A stretch of 64,000 bases of DNA from Burkholderia puraquae (GCF_002099195.1 NZ_NBYX01000006.1:1-64000); one strand, 5' to 3'; shown: positions 16,924 through 26,781, counted from the stretch's first letter. The notes: generated by a model not told the origin, from the sequence alone. Numbers and translations are program-made.

Positions 16924-18084
16924 TCAGACTGCGCGTTGCAACGCGGTGCGGCGCTCCCACAGCGCGGCCGCGACGAACGCCGCGACGCAGGCGACCAGCA
17001 CGCCGACCAGCGCGTTGCTGCCCAGTTGCTCCATCAACGCACCGGCGACCAGCGGGCCGCCGAAGCTCGCGGCGCTCCACGACGCCGATACGAGCGAGCT
17101 CGCGGTGACGAGCGCCGCACCGCGGAAGCGTTCGCCGCATGCGACGAGCGACAGCGTGTAGATGCTGCCGGCCGCCGCGCCGAGCACGAACAGCAGCGGC
17201 CAGCACAGCCACGGATTCGCGATGACGAACGGCAGCAGCGGCAGGCCGGCGAGCACGATCCAGCCTGCGCTGAGATGCACGCGCTCGCGGCCGAGCTTGT
17301 CCGCGAGCCAGCCGATCGGGAACTGCATCGCGGTATCGCCGAACAGCATGATCGACGCGAGCAGCACGGCCGTCGCGCTCGCGACGCCGTGATCCATCGC
17401 GTAGAGCGGCAGCAGCGACAGCGCGAGCGTATCGAACAGCGCGAAGAACCCGGTGCCGATGATCAGCGCGGGCATGCGCGGCAGCACGTCGAGCCAGCGG
17501 CCGTGCGCTTCGTGATGCGCGTCGTCGCCGGCGAGGGGGGCGCGCCGGATCGTCGCGAGCGTCGGCAGCGCGAGCAGGAACAGCGCGCCGCACAGCGCGA
17601 AGCGGATGCTCGTCGCACCGGCGATCTGGCTCACGAGCACGGGGCCGGCCATCTGGAACAGCGTGAAATTGGTCGCGTAGATCGCGACGACGCGGCCGCG
17701 CGTCGAATCGTCGGCGAGCTGGTTGACCCACGCCTCGCCGATCGTGAACAGCAGCATCAGCGCGGCGCCGCACAGCACGCGCAGCACGCCCCACAGGATC
17801 AGGTTCGACGTGAACTGCATCAGCGCGGTGGCTGCCGCGAGCAGCACGACCGACACGACGATCGCGCGGCGCGAGCCGATATGCCGCGCGAGCGCGGTGA
17901 CGAACGGGACGATCGCGAGGCCGCCGAGCGCCTGCGCGGCCGTCAGCATGCCGACGACGTTGGTGCCGTGTCCGGCTTCGGTCAGCGCGAGCGCGGTGAG
18001 CGGCAACGTGGCGCCGGTCCCGAGGCCGACGACCGCGACGCTCAGGATCAGCGCGAGGAAATCGCGATTGAGAATGGCTTTCAT
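16924..18084 (-). CDS. MFS transporter, YcaD-like
   Basis: A 386-residue transporter from the ATG at 18084 (MKAILNRDFLALILSVAVV); a longer in-frame reading would extend into a low-quality leader. About 12 membrane segments are visible. The short N terminus, the GIGEAWVN-like segment (TIGEAWVNQL) and the second-half FGDTAMQFPIGWLADKLGR resemble the YcaD/YfkF group of unknown substrate. It is transcribed toward fahA, and the TnpB element begins 101 bases upstream of its start. Confidence 0.85.
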   Translation of the reverse strand: MKAILNRDFLALILSVAVVGLGTGATLPLTALALTEAGHGTNVVGMLTAAQALGGLAIVPFVTALARHIGSRRAIVVSVVLLAAATALMQFTSNLILWGVLRVLCGAALMLLFTIGEAWVNQLADDSTRGRVVAIYATNFTLFQMAGPVLVSQIAGATSIRFALCGALFLLALPTLATIRRAPLAGDDAHHEAHGRWLDVLPRMPALIIGTGFFALFDTLALSLLPLYAMDHGVASATAVLLASIMLFGDTAMQFPIGWLADKLGRERVHLSAGWIVLAGLPLLPFVIANPWLCWPLLFVLGAAAGSIYTLSLVACGERFRGAALVTASSLVSASWSAASFGGPLVAGALMEQLGSNALVGVLVACVAAFVAAALWERRTALQRAV

Positions 18085-18184
18085 CGCATTTGCTCTAAAA
18101 ACAAGTCCTTTTGGGGGAAAGTGAAAGGAAGGCAGCCGAATGGCTGAGTTGAGGCATGCCCGAGCATGTGACAGGGTGTAAGGC

Positions 18185-19318
18185 ATGGACATCAAACGTG
18201 CCTACCGATTCCGGTTCTACCCGACACCCGAGCAAGCCGCGATGCTTGCCCGGACGTTCGGATGTACTCGCTTTACGTATAACTGCATGTTGCGAATGCG
18301 AACCGATTCGTGGCATCAGGATCAGGTGCATGTCGGCTATCACGAAACCTCCGCTGCGCTCACGGAGCTGAAGAAAACTCCGGAACATGCGTGGCTGAAC
18401 GAGGTGAGTTCAGTTCCGCTCCGGCAAGCGCTGCGCCATTTGCAGACGGCATTTGCGAACTTCTTCGCCAAGCGGGCGAAGTATCCGAACGTCCGGCGGA
18501 AAGACGACACACAATCGGCCGAGTACACGGCGAGCGCGTTCAAGTGGGACGGCAGCTCGCTGAAGCTCGCGAAGATGAAAGCACCGCTCGCGATCCGCTG
18601 GTCGCGCACAATCCCAAAAGGGGTGAGGGTAACAACCGTCACGGTGTCGAAAGACACAGCAGGTCGATACCACATCTCAATGCTTTGCGATGACGCAGTT
18701 TCCGGAAAATCGGCGTCGACTGGCAAGGTCGGTGTCGACTTTGGGTTGACAGATTTTGTCGTTCTTTCGACGGGCGAGAAGATCACTGCTCCGAACGTAT
18801 TTCGCAAAAACGAAGCCAAACTCGCCAAGCTGCAGCGGCGGTTGGCGAGAAAGCAAAAGGGCTCCGCCAATCGCCGAAAGGCAAGGCTCAAAGTCGCACG
18901 CATGCACGCCCGGATAGCAGATTGCCGCAGGGATTTTCTGCACAAGCTTTCGACCCGGCTGATCAACGAAAACCAAGTGATCGCCATCGAAAGTCTTGCT
19001 ATCCGCCACATGCAGAAGAGCCGAAGGCGCGCGAAATCGATTGCCGACGCAGGCTGGTCGGAATTCGTGCGGTAGTTGACGTACAAAGCCGAGTGGTATG
19101 GCCGCAAGCTGATTGGCATTGATCGCTGGTATCCCTCCAGTAAACGGTGTTCCGCTTGTGGATATATCGTCAGCAGCATGCCGTTGACGGTGCGCGCGTG
19201 GACGTGTCCGAAATGCGAGTCGCGCCACGACCGCGATATCAATGCAGCACGTAACGTTCTGGCCGCCGGACTGGTGGTGTCAGCCCATAGAGAAAGCGTA
19301 AAACCCATGTCTCTGTGA
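18185..19318 (+). pseudogene. tnpB: TnpB (IS200/IS605, IS1341-type) interrupted by an in-frame amber codon
   Basis: A TnpB-type RNA-guided nuclease reading frame of 377 codons, split by TAG at 19073-19075. Residues 1-296 hold the N-terminal part (YRFRFYPTPEQ), RuvC-I Asp185 (VGVDFG) and Glu269 (IAIESL). After the stop, the same frame continues with YKAEWYGRKLIGIDRWYPSSKRCS, a zinc ribbon (C322-x2-C325, C341-x2-C344) and RuvC-III Asp351 (HDRDINAARN). A single C-to-T change of a CAG would explain the stop. The truncated protein lacks the ribbon and third catalytic residue, so it should be inactive unless the codon is suppressed. No tnpA is present. It lies between two MFS genes. Confidence 0.88.
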
Positions 19319-19486
19319 GGCGATGTCGGGTGGCATTCGATGAAGTGGGAATGTCCTGCCTTTGGGGAGGATGAACAGTCAACGGCCGGGATGCTACACC
19401 GCGGCCCCTGAAAGGTCCATGAAGGCCATCAGGATCGAGTGGGGTTGTGTCCGCAACGATTGCAGCAGGGTTGCAGCAGGGTTGCG
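19319..19486 (+). mobile_element. Probable right-end region of the TnpB element
   Basis: No gene. In IS605-type elements the guide (omega/re) RNA overlaps the 3' end of tnpB and runs to the right end. Here a G-rich stretch at about 19361-19370 leads to GTCAAC at 19378-19383, which resembles right ends I associate with this group. The exact boundary is a guess, because no flanking copy or empty site is available. Confidence 0.35.
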
Positions 19487-20656
19487 TCACACATACTCGG
19501 TCGGCACGGCCACCGGGCGGCGTTCGAGCGACGCCGACCACAGCGTGAGCGCGAGCGCCGCGACGGCCATCGCGACGCCGACCCACGGCAGGTTCACGAG
19601 CGACACGCCGGAGCCGATCGCCATCCCGCCGAGCCATGCACCGGTCGCGTTGCCGAGGTTGAATGCGCCCTGGTTCAGCGTCGACGCGAGGTTCGGCGCG
19701 TCGCTTGCGCGGTCGACGATCAGGATCTGCAGCGGCGGCACGATCGCGAACGCGAGGATGCCCCACACGAAGATCGTCGCAAGCGCGGCGAACGGCAGGT
19801 GCATCGTGCCGGCGAACAGCGCGAGGATCACGCCGATCAGCGCGAGCGTCGCGATCAGCGACGGCATCCGGCGCCAGTCGGCGAGCTTGCCGCCAAGCGT
19901 GCCGCCGACCGTCAGCCCGAGGCCGAACAGCAGCAGCACGTAGGTGACCTGGCGCGGCGAGAAGCCCGTCACATCCTCGAGGATCGGCGTGATGTACGTG
20001 AACACGCTGAACAGGCTTGCCGATGCGAGCACGCTGATGCCGAGCACCATCAGCACCTGCGGGTGCTTCAGCACGCTGAATTCGCGCGTGATGCTGGTGT
20101 CGGGCATCGCGAGGTTCTTCGGCAGGCAGACGGCGAGCGCGGCGGCCGCGGCGATGCCGATGCCAGTGACGGCCCAGAACGTCGCGCGCCAGCCGAACGC
20201 CTGGCCGAGCGCGGTGCCGAGCGGCACGCCGAGCACGTTCGCGAGGGTGAGGCCGGTGAACATCAGCGCGATCGCCTGCGCGCGGCGGTTCGGCGCGACG
20301 AGGTTGCTCGCGACCACCGAGCCGATCCCGAAGAACGCGCCGTGGCAGAACGCGGTGACGACGCGCGCGGCCATCAGCACCGCATAGCCCGGCGCGATCG
20401 CGCAGAACAGGTTGCCCGCGATGAACAGCCCGATCAGGCCCATCAGTGCGCGCTTGCGCGGCATCTTCGCGGTCACGATCGCGAGGATCGGCGCGCCGAT
20501 CGTCACGCCGAGCGCATAGCCCGACACGAGCATGCCGGCGGCCGGGATCGACACGCCGAGGTCGCGTGCGACATTGGGCAGCAGCCCCATGATCACGAAC
20601 TCGGTGGTACCGATTCCAAATGCGGCGACGGCGAGGGCGAAAAGAGGTAAGGGCAT
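19487..20656 (-). CDS. MFS transporter, DHA1/AraJ-YdhP type
   Basis: A 389-residue transporter with 12 predicted segments. The N terminus MPLPLFALAVAAFGIGTTEFVIMGLLP is diagnostic of the AraJ/YdhP/sugar-efflux DHA1 group. ALGVTIGAPILA and MPRKRAL form the conserved loop 2-3 region, and a basic C-terminal tail ends PTEYV. It is a solitary gene, and the substrate is unknown; the family exports sugars, purine nucleosides or drugs. Confidence 0.88.
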   Translation of the reverse strand: MPLPLFALAVAAFGIGTTEFVIMGLLPNVARDLGVSIPAAGMLVSGYALGVTIGAPILAIVTAKMPRKRALMGLIGLFIAGNLFCAIAPGYAVLMAARVVTAFCHGAFFGIGSVVASNLVAPNRRAQAIALMFTGLTLANVLGVPLGTALGQAFGWRATFWAVTGIGIAAAAALAVCLPKNLAMPDTSITREFSVLKHPQVLMVLGISVLASASLFSVFTYITPILEDVTGFSPRQVTYVLLLFGLGLTVGGTLGGKLADWRRMPSLIATLALIGVILALFAGTMHLPFAALATIFVWGILAFAIVPPLQILIVDRASDAPNLASTLNQGAFNLGNATGAWLGGMAIGSGVSLVNLPWVGVAMAVAALALTLWSASLERRPVAVPTEYV

Positions 20657-20895
20657 CGCGGTTGGCTCGGGAAAAGCCGCCGCTCAGGCTGGCGCAGGAT
20701 GCGCGAAACGGGCGGACGGTAAGGCGAACGACAGCCGCGATTCTACTTCAGTGAAAACCCCTATGTTTGGGGCCAAAATGGTTGTTGCCGGCGTGCGACG
20801 GGGTAGTGCGCGTGAAGCTCACAGTGTGGGATTCGAACGGGGTTCGCAGCGATGAATGTGCCGGGGCCGGAACGAGGGAGGCGGCGGGGTGCTCG

Positions 20896-21657
20896 TCAGG
20901 CGATGCGCTGGGGCGACCCGTCACCGCTTGTGGGCGATGCGCTTGCCGTATCGGTGCCGGTGTTCGTTGCCGCGTTAGCGTCCGCGGGCGACGAAGGCGA
21001 GCCTGCGGCATCGAGCGCGGCCGGCTCGTCCCAGCCATTGTCGAACAGGCACGCTTCGATCGGCATCCGCGCAGCCCAGCGCGCCTGCTCGAGCATCGGC
21101 TTCGCATAGAACGCGTCGACATGCCCGATGCACAGCACGGCGATCGGCTTCGCGCCGTCGGGCATCCGCAGCAGCGCGCGCAGCGCATCGACGTCGAACA
21201 GCGATACCCAGCCCATCCCGAGCCCTTCGGCGCGGGCCGCGAGCCACATGTTCTGGATCGCGCACGCGGCGGACGCGAGATCCATTTCCGGCAGCGTGCG
21301 GCGGCCGAACACGTGGCGCTCGCGGCCGTCGGCGAGCGCCACGACCAGCAGCTCGCCGCACTCGCGCACGCCTTCGACCTTCAGCCGCATGAATTCGTCC
21401 TGGCGTTCGCCGAGTGCGTCGGCGGTCGCGCAGCGCTCGGCCTCGACCAGCGCGTGGATCGCGGTGCGCAACTCGGGATCGGTGATGCGGATGAAGCGCC
21501 ACGGCTGCATGAATCCGACGCTCGGCGCGTGATGCGCCGCGCGCAGCAGGCGCGCGAGCACGGCCGGATCGACAGGCGCCGGCGTGAAGTGGCGCATGTC
21601 GCGCCGTTCGAAAATGGCGCGGTAGACGGCGGCGATGTCGGAGTCGTCGAAACGCAT
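20896..21657 (-). CDS. bluB: 5,6-dimethylbenzimidazole synthase
   Basis: BluB breaks down reduced FMN with O2 to give dimethylbenzimidazole, the lower ligand of vitamin B12. The nitroreductase-like fold is seen as YRAIFERRDMRHFTP, HHAPSVGFMQPWRF and GMGWVSLFD. The protein is 253 residues because of a low-complexity Ala/Ser/Thr/Asp tail after about residue 215, beyond the usual roughly 220. The ATG at 21657 has no recognisable Shine-Dalgarno sequence. There are no other cobalamin genes nearby and I saw no B12 riboswitch upstream. Confidence 0.9.
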   Translation of the reverse strand: MRFDDSDIAAVYRAIFERRDMRHFTPAPVDPAVLARLLRAAHHAPSVGFMQPWRFIRITDPELRTAIHALVEAERCATADALGERQDEFMRLKVEGVRECGELLVVALADGRERHVFGRRTLPEMDLASAACAIQNMWLAARAEGLGMGWVSLFDVDALRALLRMPDGAKPIAVLCIGHVDAFYAKPMLEQARWAARMPIEACLFDNGWDEPAALDAAGSPSSPADANAATNTGTDTASASPTSGDGSPQRIA

Positions 21658-21837
21658 GAGCAGGAGGGGGCGGGGTAACGTCGGCGCAACGATAGCAGAC
21701 GGCGCGCCGGAATCGTTACATCGATCGAAACAAAGCGCGAAATTGTTGAATAAAAAGATCGCGTTTGCAGCGATGGACAAAAGCAAACGATTGCGGCGGC
21801 ACCTGCAACCGTGAAACGAGCCGATTTCGTCGATTTC

Positions 21838-22836
21838 TCAGCGATTCGCCGTCACGACGTTCTGCGGCGTGCCTGCATGCCACGCCTCGATGTTCAGCAG
21901 TGTGGTGTGCGCGATCTCGGCGAGCGCCTCGCGCGTGAAGAATGCCTGGTGCGACGTGACGATTACGTTCGGGAACGTCAGCAGGCGCGCGAGCACGTCG
22001 TCCTGCAGCGGCAGGTCGGAGTGATCCTCGAAGAAGAGCCCGCTTTCCTCTTCGTACACGTCGAGCCCGAGATGGCCGAGCTGGCCGCTCTTGAGCGCAT
22101 CGACCAGCGCCTGCGCATCGACGAGGCCGCCGCGCCCGGTATTGATCAGCATCGCGCCGTGCTTCATCCGCGCGAGCGTCCGTTCGTTGATCAGGTGGTG
22201 CGTCGACGGCAGCAGCGGGCAGTGCAGGCTGACGATGTCGGCGTGGTGCAGCAGCTCGTCGAGCTCGACATAGCGTGCGCCGTACGCGATCAGTTCGTCG
22301 TTGTACGGCGGCACGGAGTGCGCGAGCACATGCATCCCGAAGCCCATCATGATCTTCGCGAACACGCTGCCGATGATGCCGGTGCCGATCACGCCGACGG
22401 TCTTGCCGTGCAGGTCGAAGCCGAGCAGGCCGTTCAGCGAGAAGTCGCCTTCGCGGGTGCGCGCGACGGCACGCGGCAGGCGGCGGTTGAGCGCGAGGAT
22501 CAGCGCGACCGCGTGCTCGGCAACCGCGTGCGGCGAATAGGCGGGCACGCGCACGACCGTGATGCCGAGCCGCTCGGCCGCCGCCAGGTCGACATGGTTG
22601 AAGCCCGCCGAGCGCAGGGCGACCAGACGCGTGCCGCCGTCCGCCAGCCGCTCGAGCACGGCCGCGTCGACGGTGTCGTTGACGAACGGGCAGACGACGT
22701 CATAGCCGTGCGCGAGGATCGCGGTTTCCGCGTCGAGGTGCGACGGCTGGAAGTGCAGCCGATAGCCGAACTGCCGGTTCGCGGCAGCAAACGAATCGTC
22801 GTCGTACTGCCGGCTGCTGAACAGGATCACGCGCAC
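21838..22836 (-). CDS. D-2-hydroxyacid (D-lactate) dehydrogenase
   Basis: NAD-dependent dehydrogenase of 332 residues in the LdhA group. Substrate-domain motif ALRSAGFNHVD is followed by the Rossmann motif GKTVGVIGTGIIGS. The catalytic Arg is in NTGRGGLVD, the Glu in GLDVYEEESG and the His in TSHQAFFT. The length and the VYEEESGLFF segment point to fermentative D-lactate dehydrogenase rather than phosphoglycerate or formate dehydrogenases. It starts 30 bases after the LysR gene on the same strand, so the two may be one transcript. Confidence 0.9.
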   Translation of the reverse strand: MRVILFSSRQYDDDSFAAANRQFGYRLHFQPSHLDAETAILAHGYDVVCPFVNDTVDAAVLERLADGGTRLVALRSAGFNHVDLAAAERLGITVVRVPAYSPHAVAEHAVALILALNRRLPRAVARTREGDFSLNGLLGFDLHGKTVGVIGTGIIGSVFAKIMMGFGMHVLAHSVPPYNDELIAYGARYVELDELLHHADIVSLHCPLLPSTHHLINERTLARMKHGAMLINTGRGGLVDAQALVDALKSGQLGHLGLDVYEEESGLFFEDHSDLPLQDDVLARLLTFPNVIVTSHQAFFTREALAEIAHTTLLNIEAWHAGTPQNVVTANR

Positions 22837-22866
22837 GCTGCACCTCCAAAGGCTGACGCGCGCAGT

Positions 22867-23850
22867 TTACTGCAGGCCCGTGACGATGTCGGAGCGGTCG
22901 GGCCCGCGCGACGGCCGCAGGAAGCCGTAGTCGGTCCGTTCGCGGGCCGGCTGCGCACTGAAGTGGTCGAGCGCGTGCTCGACGAAGCTGCGCGTCCGGG
23001 CCGGCACGTACTGGCGGTTCGGGTAGACGAGCGACAACTGCGTGTCGGGATCGTCGATCCGGTAGCCGGCCATCAGCCGCACGAGCGTGCCGCTGGCGAG
23101 CGCGTTGGCGACGCACGGCTCGGGCAGCACCGCGATCCCGGCGCCGGCCACGGCGGCCGCATGGACCAGCGCGAGCTGGTTGACCGTGCAGGCCGGGCGC
23201 ACCGTGACGGAATGCGCGACGCCGTCGTGGCCGACCAGTTGCCACGCGGGCGCATGCTGGTGCGGCGCGAGCGTGACCCAGTCGTGGCCAGGCAGGTCGT
23301 CGGGCACGCGCGGCTCGCCGCGTCGCTCGAGATAGGCCGGCGCCGCGCACGCGACGAACGGGTTCGGTGCGAGCGCGTGGCCGATCAGCGTCGGGTTGCC
23401 GTCGAGCCGGTTGCCCGTGACGATGCCGACGTCGTACCCCGAATCGAGCACGTCGAGCGGCCCCTCGGCGACGGTCAGCTGCACGCGCAACTCGGGGTAG
23501 CGGTGCCGGAAGCTGCTGACGAGCGGCGTCAGCGCGAGCGGCGACAGCAGGCCCGACACGACGACGCGCAGCGTGCCGGCCGGTTCGCGCACGGCATGCG
23601 CGACGGACGATTCGAGGTGGTCGAATTCCTCGAGCAGCGCACGGCACCCGTCGAGGTAGCGCACGCCGGCCTCGGTGAGCGACAGGTTGCGCGTGGTGCG
23701 GTGGATCAGCCGTGTGTTCAGGTGGCCCTCGAGCATCGCGATCGAACGCGTGACGAGTGCATTGGACACGCCGAGATGGTGCGCCGCGCGCCGGAAGCTC
23801 TGCTGCTCGGCGACGCAGACGAATACACGCATGGTCTGAATCTGGTTCAT
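22867..23850 (-). CDS. LysR-family regulator
   Basis: A 327-residue LysR protein. The N-terminal HTH is MNQIQTMRVFVCVAEQQSFRRAAHHLGVSNALVTRSIAMLE, and the effector-binding domain starts near residue 95 (LRVVVSGLLSPLALTPLVSSF). It precedes the D-2-hydroxyacid dehydrogenase gene by 30 bases on the same strand. Co-transcription rather than divergence means any control of that gene is inferred only from proximity. Confidence 0.9.
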   Translation of the reverse strand: MNQIQTMRVFVCVAEQQSFRRAAHHLGVSNALVTRSIAMLEGHLNTRLIHRTTRNLSLTEAGVRYLDGCRALLEEFDHLESSVAHAVREPAGTLRVVVSGLLSPLALTPLVSSFRHRYPELRVQLTVAEGPLDVLDSGYDVGIVTGNRLDGNPTLIGHALAPNPFVACAAPAYLERRGEPRVPDDLPGHDWVTLAPHQHAPAWQLVGHDGVAHSVTVRPACTVNQLALVHAAAVAGAGIAVLPEPCVANALASGTLVRLMAGYRIDDPDTQLSLVYPNRQYVPARTRSFVEHALDHFSAQPARERTDYGFLRPSRGPDRSDIVTGLQ

Positions 23851-24606
23851 GGCTTGCGTATTTCTGGCCCGGTTGATTGATTATGGTTGTGGTTTTTCGC
23901 CGCGCAACCCCAAAAGCGCATCGCGCGGCACCCAGTTCTTACTCGTATCGAAAAATCGTTTTTTTCGATTCCGCAGACGATTGTTCAATACAGAAGCGAT
24001 ATCCGTCAACCTGAGAAAAGGGGCGGGTTGCGGAAAATCTAAATCGGGAGTAACGCGTTAAACGGTACGCTGTCTCGCATGCCCGCCGTTCAAAGGCGGC
24101 AGGGTATTCGAATAAGTATGCCGAGCATGAATATTTGTCATGTTAATCAATAAGTTGCAAACTGTTCTGGCGGTTTTTTACCGGTATTGAGCGGAAGCGT
24201 TCCCCAATACATGCTGAAATAATAGATGTTTTTCGCCGGTGCGATAGTTTTGCATATCGGATTCCGTGCGGAGATTTTCATGGCGGATCCGGTCTATTTC
24301 GTTCGATACAGAAGTCGCGCTGAACCGGCGTCGTTGGCGAATCGCGGTGTTATTGGCGGAGAAAATCGTGCGCTTGACGCACCAATGGAACCGTTTCACA
24401 ACCTGGCTGGCAATCCTTTTTCAATCCGGATGACCGGCCTGCAGCCGGCGCACGGCTGGGTGGCCCGGTGCGGCGACCGGGCCACCGTTGCACTGTCCGG
24501 CCGCGCGTGCCTCTTGCGCGAGGCGGCGGAACGCGGAATGATCGATCAGTTCGCCATGCTGCGCGGCGGGCGTCCGTGCACTTCCTTTCCTCACCTTTTA
24601 CCAGCC
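23851..24606. other. AT-rich intergenic region
   Basis: About 756 bases without a convincing gene. The stretch 23870-24260 is clearly poorer in GC than the neighbourhood. Small frames on either strand lack ribosome sites and family resemblance. The frame that leads into the aminotransferase is open from 24226, but the extra 127 residues look noncoding. The region may hold the promoters of the LysR gene and the aminotransferase. Confidence 0.5.
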
Positions 24607-25818
24607 ATGTCCATCGATTACTCGCCGATTCCCTGTCCCGTCGTCGTGCCGCTCGACGCGATCCTGCCCGAAGAACCGCTGCTGATGATGGGGGCCGGCC
24701 CGGTTCCGATCCCGGCCGCCGTCGCGAAGGCGAACACGATCGTGATCAACCACCTCGGCGCGACGATGGCGAAGATCATCGAGCAGGTGAAGGAGATGGC
24801 GCGTTATGTATTCCAGACCCGCACGAAGTGGGTGCTCGGCGTCGCAGGCCCCGGTTCGGCCGCGATGGAAATGGCGATCTCGAACCTCGCGTGGCGCGGT
24901 ACGCGCGTGCTGTCGATCCGCAATGGTTTCTTCAGCGCGCGGATGGCCGAGATGGCCACGCGCGTCGGTGCCGACGTCGCGACGCTCGAAGTGGCCGACC
25001 GTGCGGTCGCAAGCCTCGACGAGATCGCGGACGCGATCGCGCGCGAGCGGCCCGAGATCGTCACGATCGTGCAGGGCGAGACGTCGAACACCGTGTGGAA
25101 CCGCGACCTGCGCGACATCGCGGCGCTCGCGAAGGCAGCCGGCGCGCTGGTCGTGGTCGACGCGGTGTGCACGCTGTCGACGATGCCGCTCGAGATGGAC
25201 GCGTGGGGCATCGACGCGGTGATCACCGGCGGCCAGAAGGGGCTATCGTCGATCCCGGGCGTGTCGCTGATCGCGTTCTCCGACGCCGCATGGGAGCGCA
25301 TGAAGCAGCGCTCCGAGCCGAACACGCACTGGTGCCTCGACATGGCGCTCGCGGAAAATTTCTGGCACAACGCGGGCTATCACTACACGGCGCCCGTGTC
25401 GGGCGTGCTCGCGCTGCACGAAGCGCTGCGCCTCGTGTGCGCGGAGACGCTCGAAAGCCGCTTCGCGCGCCACCTGCGCTGCTCGCTCGCGCTGCAGGCG
25501 GGCGTCGAGTCGATGGGGCTCAAGCTCTATGCGCCGAAGGACTGCCGGCTGAATTCGGTGGTCGGGATCGAGACGCCGGAAGGGCTTACGCCGGGGATGG
25601 TCTGCGGCCACATCTCGAAGCAGTACCAGGTCGAGATTTCGGGCTCGTTCGGGTTGCCGATCGTGCGGATCGGGCAGATGGGCGAGCAGTGCCGCGAACA
25701 CAACCTGTTCCGCACGCTGCATGCGTTCGGCCGCACGATGGTCGACCTGAAGGTGCCGGTCGACCTGCCGGCCGGCGTCGCGGCGCTCGAACAGGAACTG
25801 TCGCGGCGCGGCGCGTAA
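24607..25818 (+). CDS. Class V aminotransferase, alanine-glyoxylate/pyridoxamine-pyruvate type
   Basis: PLP enzyme of 403 residues. The Schiff-base lysine is K211 in ITGGQKGLSSIPG, with PLP-binding Asp185 in LVVVDAVCTLSTMP and the small-domain segment SFGLPIVRIGQMG. The closest families are serine/alanine-glyoxylate aminotransferase and pyridoxamine-pyruvate transaminase. The start ATG at 24607 is set by homology-like content, because no Shine-Dalgarno precedes it. It converges on the AraC gene with a 27-base gap. The substrate is undefined. Confidence 0.83.
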   Translation: MSIDYSPIPCPVVVPLDAILPEEPLLMMGAGPVPIPAAVAKANTIVINHLGATMAKIIEQVKEMARYVFQTRTKWVLGVAGPGSAAMEMAISNLAWRGTRVLSIRNGFFSARMAEMATRVGADVATLEVADRAVASLDEIADAIARERPEIVTIVQGETSNTVWNRDLRDIAALAKAAGALVVVDAVCTLSTMPLEMDAWGIDAVITGGQKGLSSIPGVSLIAFSDAAWERMKQRSEPNTHWCLDMALAENFWHNAGYHYTAPVSGVLALHEALRLVCAETLESRFARHLRCSLALQAGVESMGLKLYAPKDCRLNSVVGIETPEGLTPGMVCGHISKQYQVEISGSFGLPIVRIGQMGEQCREHNLFRTLHAFGRTMVDLKVPVDLPAGVAALEQELSRRGA

Positions 25819-25845
25819 GCGGGAAAGCGAGGGAAGGGGCCGCGC

Positions 25846-26781
25846 TCAGCGGCCCTGCATCGCGCGCCGGTACGTATTCGGCGTCGTGCCGTGCGCGTCG
25901 CGGAAGCGATGGCTGAAGTGGCCGGCGTTCGCATAGCCGCAGTCGGCCGCGATCTGCGCGAGCGGCAGCGCCGTCGTGCGCAGCAGCTCGCGCGCCCGCG
26001 CCAGCCGTTGCTCGGCCACCCACGCGTGCGGCGCCCGGCCGAACGACAGCCGGAACATCCGCGAGAAGTGGTATTCGGACAGCGCGGCGACGTCGGCGAG
26101 TTCGCCGAGCGTCAGCGGTTGGGTCAGGTACGTGTCGATGTAGTCGCGCACGCGGCGGCGTACGGCCGGCGCGAGCCCGCCGCGGAACGACGTGTCGGTG
26201 CGGGTCGTGCTCTGCCCGCGCAGCAGCAGGCTCAGCACTTCGTGCGCGGTCTCGTTCACGCGCAGCCGTTCGTCGGCATCGTCCCAGCCGTCCAGCGCGA
26301 GCGAGCGCAGCAGCGCGGCGACGCGCGCATCCTCGAAGTAAGTGCGGTCGGCGAGCTTCAGCTCGCGCGGCTCGCGGTCGAGTTCGCGGATCGCGCGCTG
26401 CGTGAAGTGCTCGGGCAGGAAATACAGGTGGATGAAGTGCATCTCGCCGCGCACCCACCAGCGCGATTCATGGTCGCCCGGCAGCGCGCACAGCAGGCTC
26501 GGCGCGCCGTAGCGTGGCACGCGCTGGCGCTCGGTCCGGTAACCGCCGTCGAGGTAGCACGACAGCGTGTGGTGGCCCGGCTGCTCGTAGACCGTCTCGC
26601 TTTCGTCGGTGATCCGCGTCCATTCGGCGATCGCGAGATGGTCGCCGAGCCACGCGAAGCGCTCGAGCGTCGCGTTCGCGTCGGCGAGCGTGCGGCAGAC
26701 CGACTGCAGGCCGAACGGCAGATCGCCGCCGGCCAGGGCGGCGGGGTGGTCGACGGGGGGCGCGGAAAGGGAGAGGCTCAT
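25846..26781 (-). CDS. AraC-family regulator
   Basis: A 311-residue regulator from the ATG at 26781 (MSLSLSAPP); upstream in-frame codons fall in the divergent promoter region. The N-terminal half resembles a cupin sensor (GHHTLSCYLDGGYRTER). The C-terminal double HTH includes TLGELADVAALSEYHFSRMFRL and ADCGYANAGHFSHRFRDAHG. It diverges from an EamA transporter gene 137 bases away, a common regulator/exporter pairing, so control of that exporter is likely. Confidence 0.9.
   Translation of the reverse strand: MSLSLSAPPVDHPAALAGGDLPFGLQSVCRTLADANATLERFAWLGDHLAIAEWTRITDESETVYEQPGHHTLSCYLDGGYRTERQRVPRYGAPSLLCALPGDHESRWWVRGEMHFIHLYFLPEHFTQRAIRELDREPRELKLADRTYFEDARVAALLRSLALDGWDDADERLRVNETAHEVLSLLLRGQSTTRTDTSFRGGLAPAVRRRVRDYIDTYLTQPLTLGELADVAALSEYHFSRMFRLSFGRAPHAWVAEQRLARARELLRTTALPLAQIAADCGYANAGHFSHRFRDAHGTTPNTYRRAMQGR

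Noticed and set aside
24178..24399. 73-codon minus-strand frame in the AT-rich gap
   Set aside because: No ribosome site or family resemblance; kept as intergenic.
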